DNA of 64,000 nt from Siphonodentalium dalli (GCA_032622095.1 CP136065.1:113005195-113069194); one strand, 5' to 3'. Shown: positions 47,740 to 59,536, counted from the stretch's first letter. Notes: generated from the letters alone by a model not told the origin. Made by a program: numbers and translations.

Positions 47740-48370
47740 GCTCTTCGAACTTAAAAACATTATTTAGACAAACAAATGCCTCGTAATTATCAACGAAATG
47801 TGCGGCCATAGAAAACACTCAGCCAATTCACGACTTTTTATTTTAAATTTAATGCGCTAGATAAAATATAGTCCCTCAATTACCATCGCTCAAGATTATC
47901 GTTAAAAATGCTGATAAACATGAAAAATGTCCACCTCAAATAGAAATAAATATGCACAACAATCAGTTCTTGCATGTACTTGATGTCTGTTTCAGATGTT
48001 TACCACTTACAAATTGCGGTTTCGATTTTACCGCGAACTTGAAGTTGAATTGAAACAATGAGGGTGACGACCCCCCTTTTCGTACGCCGGATGCGGGGTC
48101 TGTTATGGCGTATTCCAGATGCCAGACCACCGTACGCCGGATGACGTCGGGCACATATATCGGATGCCGGATGCTTCCATTGATAATTGTTCTTGACGTT
48201 AAACAGCTATTCTGAACTCCTCGACCTGTGACCTCTGCCGGCCAAGGATGACGGAATCTGACGAGGTTTACCGAATGGTTAGACAGCAAAAACACAACGA
48301 AATTACGTCCGCTAACTTCAGACTTCAGAGTGATGGTAAATGGAGGAAAATTGTATCGACCCCCTTGTCC
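47740..48370. other. No firm gene; GGATGCCGGATGC motifs
   Basis: CGTACGCCGGATG, GGCGTATTCCAGATGCC and CGGATGCCGGATGC cluster at 48080-48175, with relatives at 54995-55075. Frames at 47963-48295 (-) and 48248-48442 (+) have no domain. A TTTCAG followed by a 21-codon frame at about 47995 has no donor or poly(A) signal. Confidence 0.4.
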
Positions 48371-48857
48371 TTAAAGGTACTCAATCCGATAAAACTCCTC
48401 TCAATTACTATTTCAATGGCTTCGGGGGTCAAAAATATTTGATTCGAGTCGATGAAGTCACCCATCAAAGCTCAGATTTGTTAGATATCGATTTTAGAAA
48501 TCTATTATTTTTCATTATCGGGAATACTTTCTGGCCCAGAACTCAGTCAAAATTGCGTTACTATTACCACTTGATTTTAGAGTTATCCATCCTTGTCTGT
48601 TTGAATAGATTTTGGTGTACACATCCCGAGCAGATTACGGCAGTTGAAGGCAATTATTAGTACTCATCTCGAGCAAATAACAAATTTCAAAAATCAATAT
48701 CTAATAACTCTGAGCTTTGTTTGATGGGTTCCTCGACTCGAATCAAATATTTTTTACCCCAAAGCCAAAGAAATAGTAATATAGGACCCTTTGATCGGAT
48801 TGTTGTTGTTGGAATCTGTTGAGATGGGGAATCTCTGTTCGGATTGAGTACCTTTAA
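48371..48857. mobile_element. TTAA-ended MITE with inner fold-back
   Basis: TTAAAGGTACTCAATCCGAT opens it and GGATTGAGTACCTTTAA closes it. The left interior (TTTGATTCGAGTCGATGAAG, CATCAAAGCTCAGATTTG) reappears reversed in the right half (TCTGAGCTTTGTTTGATGG, CCTCGACTCGAATCAAATA), so the element is also a fold-back. A TTAA target suggests piggyBac- or Kolobok-type mobilisation; this is inference. Confidence 0.75.
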
Positions 48858-49560
48858 ATGGTAAAACATAACTTCGCAAAGCGGAATATCCCCTCAATGA
48901 GATAGCGACCACAGCTTGCTCTCACCCGATAACTTTAATAGAAATTCCGACTCATTTCCGCTTTTATCATAAATAGTAGACACATTCTGACGTTAGGTGG
49001 TTCGTTTGAACCATAATTATCAGTCGTAGATGGCGGATAATGTGTGTATCAATAGAAAAATATATGTTTAATTAACCATAAAATTGTCCAACCTGCAGAG
49101 CGGTTCGCAAAAATACTAGCTAAGTCCAAGTGTGGGTACCCATCATAACTTCGGGTATCAAAGCCGCAGATCGATCATGCGACGAAATGTCGCCAAACCA
49201 GAGCTGGGATGTCAAAGATGCGAATGATATGCTTCACATTTTGACCGTTTCTGCTTGAAAATATCCCAATTATAATTCGGACAGACCGGCACATGGATCA
49301 TCTTTAGGGTGTGGGTGCACGCGCAAGAGTGAAAGCATGTATGTTTGTTTGTGTTTCATATATGTTCTGATGTCATTAATAGTATAGGCTATGATGTGTT
49401 AAATCAGTGTAACTCACGAGTTAGCAGGGACGTGGCTGGAGGTCCCTGTTAGGGGTGTTCACCTATAGTTTCTAAATGCACCCCTTCCAGTAATTTCTAT
49501 TTGCACCCCATGTTAAGTTCGAGTTTTCATCGAGTTTACAACGGGTTCTTCCAACATTCG
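48858..49560 (+). repeat. Partial arm of the large fold-back family
   Basis: ACTTCGCAAAGCGGAATATC, GATAGCGACCACAGCTTGCT, TCATTTCCGCTTTTATCATA and AACCTGCAGAGCGGTTCG continue to TACAACGGGTTCTTCCAAC, matching the left arm of 60904-63392. Neither end is complete. Confidence 0.7.
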
Positions 49561-49564
49561 CAAA

Positions 49565-50395
49565 TATAGATATAGCGAGTATTGCAGCATCATACAATTA
49601 ATAGCTACGTGGGGTTCATGATCGAGTTTCCAACGTTTCAGCCCATAAAACACCTGCATGATAGCTCGACATCTCGATGTTATGCATGAAACGGTCATTA
49701 AATCGCAATGTCTCATGTACTCGATTTGTTCTTTGTTGTGTACGCATATATTACCTGCACCAACGAAGCGTCATTTTCCCCTCCCTTAATTTCCATATGA
49801 TAGAAACACTCGTCAAGCATGCAAGGATAAGCATAATACCCTGTATATCCAGGTATATCATGGACATTACGCAATTCGAAGTATCTCCATGTGAGATGAA
49901 TTATTTAGCCCTTTCTTTATACTAAATGGAATAATGACATTCAATTATAAAAAAAACTGGTGTAAGGGTGTATTATATTAATTCTGAGGGATTTTCAGGT
50001 AATATGAGCAGAAGAAAGATACAAATATACACTATGACATTTTCATATAATGGGGAGGTTTAGATTGATAAACCTTCTAACGTGGCCCTTCCAACATAAC
50101 TGGCTATTAACCGAGAGCCTGCTGGGTTTTATTTACACAATCGCGTACGAAAGGTTTGATGCCTCAAATGTGTTACACCCCAGGAATGTTCAAATAAATC
50201 AGATTTTCTAGGTTCCGTATTCCTCCAGAGACCCCACGCCCCCCTCCCATAATGACTATATTTGCACTTGTGAGTACGAAGCTGATTTTTATAATATTAA
50301 TAGTGATCCAGGAATCACTGATCAACAATACACAATTTCTGAAAAGCAAATCACTTCTATTTGCACAAAGCTATACTATAATTTATATATGCATT
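49565..50395. other. No recognisable gene
   Basis: Intron 4 sequence; a fragment of the CAGA-repeat tail (CATTCGCAAATATAGATATA) at 49554-49574. Frames at 49513-49925 lack domains. Confidence 0.4.
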
Positions 50396-50399
50396 AGAT

Positions 50400-50960
50400 G
50401 AGTGTAAAAAGCAACATAAATATTATCCAAATATATCCAATGAGTGTCCAATCCCACTTACCAAGGGTCCCAAACCACCCAAAGAGTGTAAATCCACGCA
50501 ACGAGTGTCTCAATCCAACATCTTATTTAATATGCTATACCAAACAAGAAGTTCATAGATTGGTGTCACAAATCAGCCAACTAGAGTCTCGAAACGCCCA
50601 ATATGTATCCCAAATCAACCCCACTAGTGTCCCAAATCATCCAAATGGTGTCCAACCCCGCTCAAATGAGTATTCCAAAACATCCCAAACAACTCAACGA
50701 GCGTCTCAAACCATCAATTGAGAACCCCAAACCATCCACTGGGTGTCCCACGCCATTTAATGACTGTTCATAACCATCCAAATGGGTGTCCCATGTATCA
50801 CGACGATTACCTCAAACCATCAGAATCAGAAGTGTCTAAAACAACTGGTGTCTAAATCCATCCCATGCAAAATGTCCCACAACCTAACCTATGAGTGTCC
50901 CAACTAGTGTACAAAACCATCATCGAATATCTCAAACCAACCAGCGAGTGTCTCGTGGTT
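50400..50960 (+). repeat. Degenerate short-period repeat, GAGTGTCCCAAACCATCCAA type
   Basis: About 20 diverged units of roughly 25-30 bp alternate GAGTGTCCCAA-like and ACCATCCAA-like phrases. A 107-codon frame across it (50398-50721) is a repeat artefact. Confidence 0.65.
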
Positions 50961-51059
50961 TCGTAAACCAATTGGATGGGATGGAACACACTTGATGGTC
51001 TTAAATACTCTATTGAGGCTTTTGTACGCTATTTTGGATGTATTGAGATGACAATTAGC

Positions 51060-51190
51060 AAATGGTTTGTGTTCCAGTTGGATCACCCCCGTGTACGTGA
51101 TATCGCCAAAATTGTTTTCAAAGAAAAACCCGCATATTTAGATAATTTAAATAATTTCGGCCAAATTTATGGACTGAAATGGTCACCCAC
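51060..51190 (+). repeat. Terminal fragment of the large fold-back family
   Basis: CACCCCCGTGTACGTGATAT joined directly to AAACCCGCATATTTAGATAA and GGACTGAAATGGTCACC, i.e. the outer and inner ends of the arm of 60904-63392 with the middle deleted. Confidence 0.65.
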
Positions 51191-51194
51191 TGTG

Positions 51195-52600
51195 TAGGAA
51201 CTGTTACATCGGAAGTCGTTCTATCGCCGATTTGTGATGGTTCTTGACTGATTTGTGACGGTTCCTGATGATCCAAATTATACATTTTCGTGAGTTTTTG
51301 ACAGTTAAAACGCAATTTTTGAGCCATCTAGGTGATAATTCGATTCGTTTTTCCATTCCCCTCATCATCTATGGTCCCAAATAACGTAGTCATAATGAAA
51401 ATCCTATTGTGCGAGTAATAACAACGACGAAAACTGCGAATTGTGATATCTCGATCGGTTCTCTCCCGATCGAGTCGGTTCTCTCCCAATTTAATCGGTT
51501 CTGTCCGGGAAATACGATGACTATTATTTGGAAGGATACGTGAAAATAACCAAGTGAAAACAACGAAATATCAATTATGTTGAATTTACACCACTTATGA
51601 TCAATTTTGGTGAGTTACACTACCTTCTTATACATGTAATTATGTATCAACGGTAGTAACAGAATCGTTCACTTTATTGTGATGCAAAGCATTCAATTTG
51701 ACATGAATGGTCAATGTGAACTGCGAAGCCTGATTTTTCCCCCAACAAACCAATCATAATGGTCGACTGATTCAAAATGGCCGCCACTTTTTTTCAATAT
51801 GGACGCCACTTTTTTTTTCAAAATGGCCGCCACTGTTTTTTCAAAAAGTCGCATTTTTCAGCTTTTATTAAACTTATACGAACCACGTGACTTCCATTCC
51901 TTATTCGAACATGGCAGCCGCCCACGCAGAGCGGTTCATGTAGGTGACCCATTCCATTTCTCGGTTCCTTTATATATTAAGGTCAAACAAAGGGTGCTGT
52001 AATTTACCCCCCCCCCAAGACGCATTAAACAGTCACCACAAACCCCATCAAAATTGACGGCGGTCAACTGAATTTGGATCGGGGGAGTGTTTATGGTGTC
52101 TTGTGGACACATGTTTTAATTTCATTTTGTCCACAGTTGTCATTTCACATTGATGCAATATGAACGATAAAGTGAGTCCTTGTCGATTTAGCCAGGCCGT
52201 GTACCGGTATATAGTTTGTAATTAAGTTCGTTTTAACTCTATCTTGGGCTTACTTGTGCAATTTGGGTCATTTATATAAATGCTTCGTATACAAATTAGC
52301 AGCTAAGCATATACGAGCGTATTAACATTTCACTCGATGATATTTTGGATTCGAGCGAAATGAAAACTATACTTAATAAAATTAAATAAATACACATAAA
52401 ACATGGTCTATTCCCAATAAGTTGGTGCACAACTCCATGACAAAACATCACAAATTAATTAAAAACGTTTATGTGCTTATTGCTTGGTTGTTTTATTTGT
52501 TCAGTCGTTCCTTGTTTACGTATTATATAGTTATTAAATAACATTTGATATTTTAATTTGATTTATTTCATTAGTTATTCCTATGGGATCAAAATGGTTG
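51195..52600. other. No gene; short tandem motifs
   Basis: A three-unit CGGTTCTCTCCC repeat (about 51455-51505) and a three-unit AAAATGGCCGCCACTTTTTT repeat (51773-51840) are the only structures seen. The frame at 51799-52002 runs through the latter. Confidence 0.45.
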
Positions 52601-52609
52601 GAAACTAAA

Positions 52610-52785
52610 CATTGTAATCAGATGTAATCCAAAGTAATCAGTTACATTTTACTAAAGTAATGTAATCGTAATCAATTACATTTGAAAAATATTTAATCAA
52701 TAATCGTAATCATGTAAATCAAAAGTAATTGTAATCGTAATCAATTACATTGGAATGTAATCGCCCCAACCCTGGCTAGAATTGA
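52610..52785 (-). mobile_element. hAT-type MITE end
   Basis: Repeated GTAATCGTAATCAATTACAT phrases end in CGCCCCAACCCTGG at 52764-52777. Read on the - strand this gives a CCAGGGTTGGGGCG terminus, the look of hAT MITEs that open CAGNGTTGGGG. The other end was not found, so this may be a solo end. Confidence 0.45.
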
Positions 52786-52789
52786 ACAC

Positions 52790-53350
52790 ATATCCCACCT
52801 AAAACTTTCAACAACAGACCTTCATTTATCAAATAAAGTCACTTGGTGGTTTGCGCTCCAAAATAGGCGTGAAAAAATCGTATTTTTTAAACATACATGT
52901 ATATATCGTAAGCTCAAAGCAGTATCTCACATGTGATCCGTGTATTTGTGGAATGCTCGGCAGCTTCAATAGACTTCGTGCCTGACATGCCAGGAGTTGT
53001 TTATTCATTAGGAAATGCGTGTTGGTTGTTTCTTGGGAAGGTGTATATATACACGATTGCGTGGACTAGTCGATTGTGATCACTTGCTTTCATATTAAAG
53101 AGCACGGCTGATGTGTGCGTCAATGTACAATTATGTAACTGACTTCACAACGTTCATATATATCACGTCGAGACCCCATCCATACCACGCAGACGTCAGA
53201 TTACGGAGTCACTGCATGCTTAATTGTTAATTGCATGCATATTTAACAGTATTAAACTTGTACATTTGACATGATATGGAATCAAATTGATTGTCTTAAT
53301 GTCAAATGAGTATTTTATGTTTAATGTATAGCTTGTGAGCACTTAAGGTA
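52790..53350. other. No recognisable gene
   Basis: AT-rich intron 4 sequence without a supported feature. Confidence 0.4.
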
Positions 53351-53353
53351 TAA

Positions 53354-53685
53354 GCGACAGAATACGTTACCACCGTGAACGAGACGCATGCTAATAGTAA
53401 AATCTTGATTTGAATAGACAGCCATCGCAGATAATATACTTCCAAATACATTAGTTTATAATATCATATAATCATATATCATTTTGAACATGCATGTCCG
53501 CCACAATACATGTTTGCTTAATTTCCAAGGATTGAGAAGAGAATGAATTAGAGCACTAGTTTTGTGATCTTGAACGATTTTCAGATCATTTTAATACTTT
53601 GCAAATCCGAATGCAATCTCGATGTGTTATACATAATGACGTTAGCCTAGTCGGCAGTGGTAACTTATGTAACGTATTCTGTCGC
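53354..53685. mobile_element. 332-bp MITE with 17-bp exact TIRs
   Basis: GCGACAGAATACGTTAC at 53354-53370 and its exact complement at 53669-53685. GTTACCAC / GTGGTAAC extend the pairing with an offset. No frame inside. Confidence 0.7.
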
Positions 53686-53909
53686 ATGGGAAATTGGAGG
53701 CCCATATTTCCATCTGTTGTATGTCAAGGGATAATTTGTTAAAACGTCCGCCAATACAGATTTCAATTATATGGATACTCTACTTCAAGAAACTAACCGA
53801 ATTGGCTCTTATGGTTAACTTCGATTTTTCGGTGAAACATCATGTCCATTGGGCCCACTTAGCTGAGAATGTGCTTACTATACTGCACATGTATAATGCT
53901 ATACGTTTG

Positions 53910-54347
53910 TTAAAGGTACTCAATCCGAATAAACGCTCGCAAATTACTATTTCCTTGGCTTCGGGGGGGGGGGGGGGGTAACACATATTTGATTCGAGTC
54001 GAGGAACCCATCCATCACCGCTCAGAGTGATCAAATATCGATGTTTGAAATCTATTATTTTAGGTGGCCCAATAGACAGTCAACGAGAAGAATTTCATTG
54101 ACCAAATTGCGGGTAAAATCAAGTGGCTTTTTGTGTTAGATATTTGACAAACCGGCAAAATTTCGTTGAACAAAATGTTGATAAATAACAGGTTTTGCAG
54201 GGTTTTGTGGAATTTTATACTATAGTTGATTGTGCTTTTCGTTATATTTGGGCAATTATTAGATTATGATAACTGAAGCGGCATTTCAAAACATGTTGTC
54301 GTTTTTGTTGGAATGTGATGATATGGAGACCCTCTGAGTACCTTTAA
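53910..54347. mobile_element. TTAA-ended MITE, second copy
   Basis: TTAAAGGTACTCAATCCGAA ... CTCTGAGTACCTTTAA. The interior is shared with 48371-48857 and 41038-41440 (ATTTGATTCGAGTCGAGGAA, GTTGAACAAAATGTTGATAA). It contains a 16-nt G tract at 53963-53978. Confidence 0.75.
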
Positions 54348-54574
54348 TTTGAAATATTAAATATTAAAAAGATGTTAGTTTTCTATTTGCGTGTCCCTGG
54401 TGTTCAATACTACCGTGTACGACCATGAACGGTCACCCAAGATTGGCTATATAGGTGGTTTCCGCACGTATGCCACTTCAACTTCTCCTCATTCAGTATA
54501 TTATACCACTCCTGTCATTTGGAACATGGTCTATGCCTTTCACCCCCACCCAATACGCCATATCATGTCATTAA

Positions 54575-54817
54575 CTCGCGGCCATATTAGATCCACCATG
54601 CATGCAGGTCCGGTTCCATGGTATCAGATATTCTTCCATGCAGTCACGGTTGTTTTATTGCTACAGATCAAAGTTCTGGAGTAGCATTTCCATATATGGA
54701 GCTTTTGAATATTCATGACTTCCATTTATGTCAAATATGGAAATGCTACTCCAAAACTTTGAACTGTAGCACTAAAACCACGGAACCGGACCTGGTGGAT
54801 CCAATATGGCCGCGAGT
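54575..54817. repeat. Palindromic fold-back element, ~100-bp arms
   Basis: CTCGCGGCCATATTAGATCC ... AGTAGCATTTCCATAT pairs with ATATGGAAATGCTACTCC ... GGATCCAATATGGCCGCGAG. The left arm has an extra ~20 bp near 54625. Confidence 0.8.
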
Positions 54818-54824
54818 AAGTTAG

Positions 54825-55640
54825 ACAGGGCGTATATATATATGTATGATATGAGATCATACATTTAGTAAAAAGTTTAATCTTTCCTAAAGCTGCTAAA
54901 TCAAATCATTACTAGTCAATACGGAGACTAATTCCAATACATCATGCCAACGTTCACTTCGTTCCCGAGTCTGTTTTCAATAAATTTAATCAAATAGTAT
55001 TCCGGATGCCGCCTCTCTGTTATGGCGTATTCCGGATGCCGGGGTCCATTTTAAGTCGGATGCCGGATGCCAGGGGGAGGGGGGTCGTCACCCTCAACAA
55101 TGGCAAATTGTTTACTCAATGCTATGTATTTCACGCCGTGCATGTCTGTCGCGGTTCATGTCAAGAAATTTGTGGTCAAATGATATCGAGACACGGACAT
55201 TTGTGGGATATAACGGTGTGGTCTTTTGTACATGTATACAGGGCGAATGTACTAACTGTCAATTTTCGAAAAATCGACGTAGCTGGTTTGTTTATATAGC
55301 AACGAGCTAGTAACGGAAGTCAGTAGACCGGGCGCCAACTCTATAATCTACTCCGTAACGTCGCCGGCATGTACTGCGTGAGGGTGACGTCATGGAGTGA
55401 AACGGAACATTGAGCGGGGCTGGATTTGGCATGGTCGAGATTAGGAATTCAGCTAACGGCAATATTGTCGCGTAGGAATATATAACATTGAAGCGGTGAA
55501 CCGGACTATACATTGCGACAGGTTATTGAATGAATAACCCCCCGCAAATATGTGGTGTTTCCGGGGGGTATATTGGCCTAAGTGCATTAGAATTATAGTT
55601 CGGAGGTGACCACGGTTCATTTGGGCCAAAACATATCTAA
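54825..55640. other. No gene; GGATGCCGGATGCC motifs
   Basis: GTATTCCGGATGCC motifs cluster at 54995-55075, followed by frames without domains (55006-55299 and others). A small hairpin AACCCCCCGC ... TCCGGGGGGT lies at about 55536-55570. Confidence 0.4.
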
Positions 55641-55870
55641 ATTTTCATAAGATGGCTGCCAATATGGCCGCCGGAAGTTGAAAATATGACATTTTTTCAC
55701 AAATATCTTCTAGTTCATTTCCTGCTGTTTGGAACTGGTTGAGTAATGCAACTTTATTTTGTGTTTTGTATATTAACCGATCATTGGAGCAATTAAATGT
55801 GCAATTATTGGGGTCCTAACCCCTTCCAATCCGTCAAAAAATCGATTTTACAGAACGCGGTACAAAATTT
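55640..55870 (-). repeat. Dispersed repeat, inverted relative of 13330-13750
   Basis: GATGGCTGCCAATATGGCCG and CGATCATTGGAGCAATTAAA match the reverse of the first copy at moderate identity. Confidence 0.45.
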
Positions 55871-55879
55871 TAACACTTA

Positions 55880-56213
55880 ACCGGCCGATGCATTTGACTG
55901 TTTCAGACGTCTTGGCGATATCTCGGTCACCGATGGTAATTTATCTTTACGTTGAAACTTTATAATTAATGAGCGTGTGTATATGAGGCGCGTTTATATA
56001 CTTGAGTGGAAATCAAATCGGGTTAAACTGGCGGATTTTTACGGACGAAATTTGATGCATAGGGTATCTCGGTATCCGCTGGGCCGATTTCCCGGTACCC
56101 GCTGTGCCGATTTCCACCATTTTTGGGGTGTTGGTGTTTGACCCCACCTGACCTTGACCTTCAAAATGGTCAATTCAAGGTCAAAGCCCGGACAAAGTCG
56201 GGTCACCTTCTAG
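55880..56213 (+). mobile_element. Helitron 3' portion ending in CTAG
   Basis: GACCTTGACCTTCAAAATGG, then a hairpin GCCCGGACAAAGTCGGG and CACCTTCTAG|T, the same 3' end as 56784-57384. The 5' end could not be placed. Confidence 0.65.
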
Positions 56214-56227
56214 TATATATATAGAGG

Positions 56228-56372
56228 ATCTACAACGAGTCCCCAGTTTATAGCGGGATTTACAAAACGAGTCCAGTAAATTAGGTCTGGGCCGAGCCTT
56301 TGGCGAGGTCCAGACCTAATTTACTGGACGAGTTTTGTAATTTCCGCTATAAACTGGGGACGAGTTGTAGAT
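56228..56372. repeat. Palindromic MITE P, copy 1
   Basis: ATCTACAACGAGTCCCCAGT ... AGTAAATTAGGTCTGG is mirrored by CCAGACCTAATTTACT ... ACTGGGGACGAGTTGTAGAT. The arms are about 65 bp with very few mismatches. Copy 2 is at 58523-58676. Confidence 0.85.
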
Positions 56373-56379
56373 TCTATTT

Positions 56380-56775
56380 ATTACATGATCCAAAACATCG
56401 ACAAAACATACTTAAATCAACAAATGGGACGCGAAACTAACATCGGCTTCTATAAGACATGCGATGACGTTTTACGTAATTATTCGTTGTTTGCCGCGTA
56501 AAGAAATAGTCCTCGATAAATAAAGACTCTTTTGGCGCATATGTTGGCGTATTTTTAATGATATAATTTTTAAACTCTTCATTCATAATAGTTTGTTGGA
56601 AAAATATTGGAAGCTATAGTATTTTGAGACGTAGCTTATGGAATGTTAACATACCACAAACCGGAAGTCAAAGGTCACCTGGCACTATTTCCTGTTATTA
56701 AACGAACGTTTAATATCATAATTTATAGAATGGGTTTATTGAATGGAATAAGGATATAATCATGTAATAAATATA
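56380..56775. other. No recognisable gene
   Basis: Short AT-rich spacer between mobile elements in intron 4. Confidence 0.4.
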
Positions 56776-56783
56776 TATATATA

Positions 56784-57384
56784 TCTATTATATATTTTGG
56801 AAGATCTGTCTGTGTGTCTGTGTGTTCGCGATGAACTCGAAAACGGTCTAGCCGATTTCGATGAAACTTGGTATGTGGGGGTATTTTCGGCCGGCGGGTG
56901 GCATGGGCCTATTAATTTGTCCGTGCGACGTCACCTTGACCTTCAAATCGGGTCATATCAAGGTCAAACGCCCGACTATCACGGGATTTCGATGAAACTT
57001 GGTATGTGGGGGTACTTTCTTATGGCGAGTCTCATAAGCATATTCATTTGCCCGTGCCACGTGACCTTGACCTTGAAATCGGGTAACTTCAAGGTCAAAT
57101 TGCCAATTTTGATGGGATTTCGACGAAATTTGATACGTGGGGTTACTTTTGTCCACTGATTGTTTTGGACGGGTCAATCGTGACCCTGACCAGACCTTGA
57201 CCTTCAAAATGATCAATTCAAGGTCAAATCGCGTAAAACCGGATGGATTTCGACGGGCACGTTTGTCGGGTACCTTTGTCCGGGCAGTGTTTTTGGACTG
57301 GTCAAATCGTGACCCCACTTGACCTTGACCTTCAAAATGGACAATTCAAGGTCAAAGCCCGGACGAAGTCGGGTCACCTTCTAG
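56784..57384 (+). mobile_element. Non-autonomous Helitron, GACCTTGACCTT type
   Basis: Starts A|TCTATTATATATTTTGGAAG with GTCTGTGTGT and TCGATGAAACTTGGTATGTG. The interior repeats the pair GACCTTGACCTTCAAA ... TTCAAGGTCAAA four times. It ends with hairpin GCCCGGACGAAGTCGGG and CACCTTCTAG|T. No Rep/helicase. The next Helitron begins only 10 bp (TATATATATA) later. Confidence 0.8.
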
Positions 57385-57394
57385 TATATATATA

Positions 57395-58330
57395 TCTATT
57401 ATATATTTTTGAAGATCTGTCTGTGTGTGTGTGTGTGTTCGCGATGAACTCGAAAACGGCCGACCCGATTTCGATGAAACTTGGTATGTGGGGGTATTTT
57501 CGGCCGGGGGTGGCATGGGCATATTAATTTGTCCGTGCGGCACCCGCTTCGCGCATGCGCAGACGAGATCAAGGAAACGGGTGGAGCTATCTACTTGAAA
57601 TTTGGTATGTGAATGTATCTTGCCTCGGATACGAATTTTATCGGGTCGCCGAGCCCGTGCGACGCCAGCTTCGCGCATGCGCAGACCAGATCTCGGAAGA
57701 TTCTCGACCGATCGTGACAAAACTTGGTACGTGTGTCTAGTTTGACCAGGCGGTCAATATGAGCTCATCAAATTTCAGATCCGAGATCAACTTTTCACGT
57801 GCCGAGGTCAAATCTATTTTTACGCCGTTTTGCGCTAATATATTTAAGTTCGGTGCTCACAAATCGATTCGATATAGCGCGAATAATAAATTGCCAGTCA
57901 TATAATGTGCACGGTTAGAATATGTGGCGCTTCCTCTTTCCAACGATGTATCACACGCCTGTGTCCGTTTAAATTTCTACCTTAATTATCGGGAAGAACG
58001 CAGGACCATGCTTCGGTCATCGAAAAACATTCGATAAATATATTACGCCGTCAAGAGTTCGTGACGTGATCGCGTTTAACTCTTATCCGGCCCATGTCGC
58101 GTTAACTCATCACCGGCCGAGGTATCCGCAAATGACATTGGGCAATATATATATCTCGGAAACGGGTGGAGCTATCGACTTAAAATTTGGTATGTAAATG
58201 TATCTTGCCCCGGATACGAATTTTATCGGGTCGCCGAGCCCATGTGACGCCAGATCTCGGAAACGGGTGGAGCTATCGACTTGAAATTTGGTTTTTGAAT
58301 AGCCCGGACAACGTCGGGCTCATCGGCTAG
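57395..58330 (+). mobile_element. Non-autonomous Helitron, 122-bp-repeat type, interrupted
   Basis: Starts TCTATTATATATTTTTGAAG with a GTCTGTGTGT tract and ends with the hairpin AGCCCGGACAACGTCGGGCT, then CATCGGCTAG|T, identical to the 3' end of the element at 1032. It carries 122-bp units at 57552 and 57675. A segment from about 57700 to 58155 shares the interior of 46800-47480, and the repeat then resumes at 58156. This looks like a hybrid of two Helitron types. Confidence 0.75.
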
Positions 58331-58337
58331 TGTATAT

Positions 58338-58373
<36 letters not shown>
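58331..58373. repeat. TA dinucleotide microsatellite
   Basis: More than 20 TA repeats directly after the Helitron 3' end. Confidence 0.9.
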
Positions 58374-58380
<7 letters not shown>

Positions 58381-58522
58381 TGCTGTGGAACTAGAACGCA
58401 GGACGATGATTTGGTGAAATTACGTCACGTGACGTCGCGCGCTGACCCCCAAACTTATTTCCGTATTGTATATATGGATGCAACTTGCATCGTGTGAATG
58501 CAATGGACGTAATATATAGAGG

Positions 58523-58676
58523 ATCTACTATCAGTCCCCAGTTTATAGCGGAATTTACAAAACGAGTCATGCAGTAAATTAGGTCTGGATCGAGCCTTTG
58601 ACGTGGTTCAGACCTAATTTACTGGACAAGTTTTATAAATTCCGCTATAAACTTGGGACGAGTAACTGTTGTAGAT
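58523..58676. repeat. Palindromic MITE P, copy 2
   Basis: ATCTACTATCAGTCCCCAGT ... CAGTAAATTAGGTCTGG mirrored by CAGACCTAATTTACTGG ... GTTGTAGAT, with slightly more mismatches than copy 1. Unit 3 reads GTAATATATAGAGGATCTAC at the equivalent site. Confidence 0.8.
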
Positions 58677-59485
58677 TATATTTATTACACGACACACGGA
58701 TGGGAAAACTCAGTGGTGGTGCTCGTGAACGCGCTATAATAGATATGCACACACTCGAAGATAAAACAAATTGACATTTAAAGTCACGTAGGGCCTACAT
58801 GGCGATTTGCGCTCCAAAGACACCTTATATACAATAGCTTCTGATTTTTCCCCGGTATCGAATATAGGTCGAAAAATACCGGCACTATACCTTTATTAAG
58901 TCCCAGAAAGACGCATTGACGTCATCCCGATGAGATATTGCGACATTTGTATTCATTGCAATTCTGGAATCGGAAATGGAATAACGCGCGATTTCCCGAA
59001 AACGTATATTATCTTAACATGAAACAATTAAAAAAAAACATCACGCACACGCACTGCCTTCTCTTTGCTTTAATTGTCAAAAGTATGTAGGCCTACTGTC
59101 GTCAACGTTTCAGGGCGAAGACAGCTTTATATATGTGATCTTCCCATGGTCCACATGTGCATTGTTTTTACCCGAACCGACACAAACGAAACGATCTCAA
59201 ATTTACCCAACCATGCATATAAGAAACAAAACGCTATGTCGACTATAGTTTGTTCACGATTTGTCGACTATAATAGTTTGTTCACGCTATATCGACTATA
59301 GTTTGTTCAGCGCTATATCGACTAGCTTGTTCGAAATTTGTCCACGTATATGTGTCTTGAGATACCTCTTACCAAATTATGTACACATAATGTTGGGGTT
59401 CAATCGAACCATGTCCATTTAAACCAAAGTACACGAAAGGTTAATACACCCAATGTTATCAGTCTGTTTTATATCTTAATTACAG

Positions 59486-59536
59486 GAATTGCGTGATTCG
59501 TCAGAACCAAAACCACAAAAGAAGCCTAACTCAAAG
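59486..59536 (+). CDS. Exon 5: repeat exon, copy B
   Basis: Acceptor TTAATTACAG (AG 59484-59485), 51 nt in phase 0, donor GTAGGTTCGG. It encodes the same 17 residues as exons 4 and 6 (ELRDSSEPKPQKKPNSK); the only base difference is CGT for CGA at the third codon, a silent change. The absence of amino-acid change hints at constraint, though the copies may simply be young. Confidence 0.65.

Noticed and set aside
47990-48063. TTTCAG followed by a 21-codon frame ending in TGA, as a possible alternative last exon
   Set aside because: No poly(A) signal nearby, no resemblance to the E/S/P/K modules and no repeat of the GTAGGTTC donor context.
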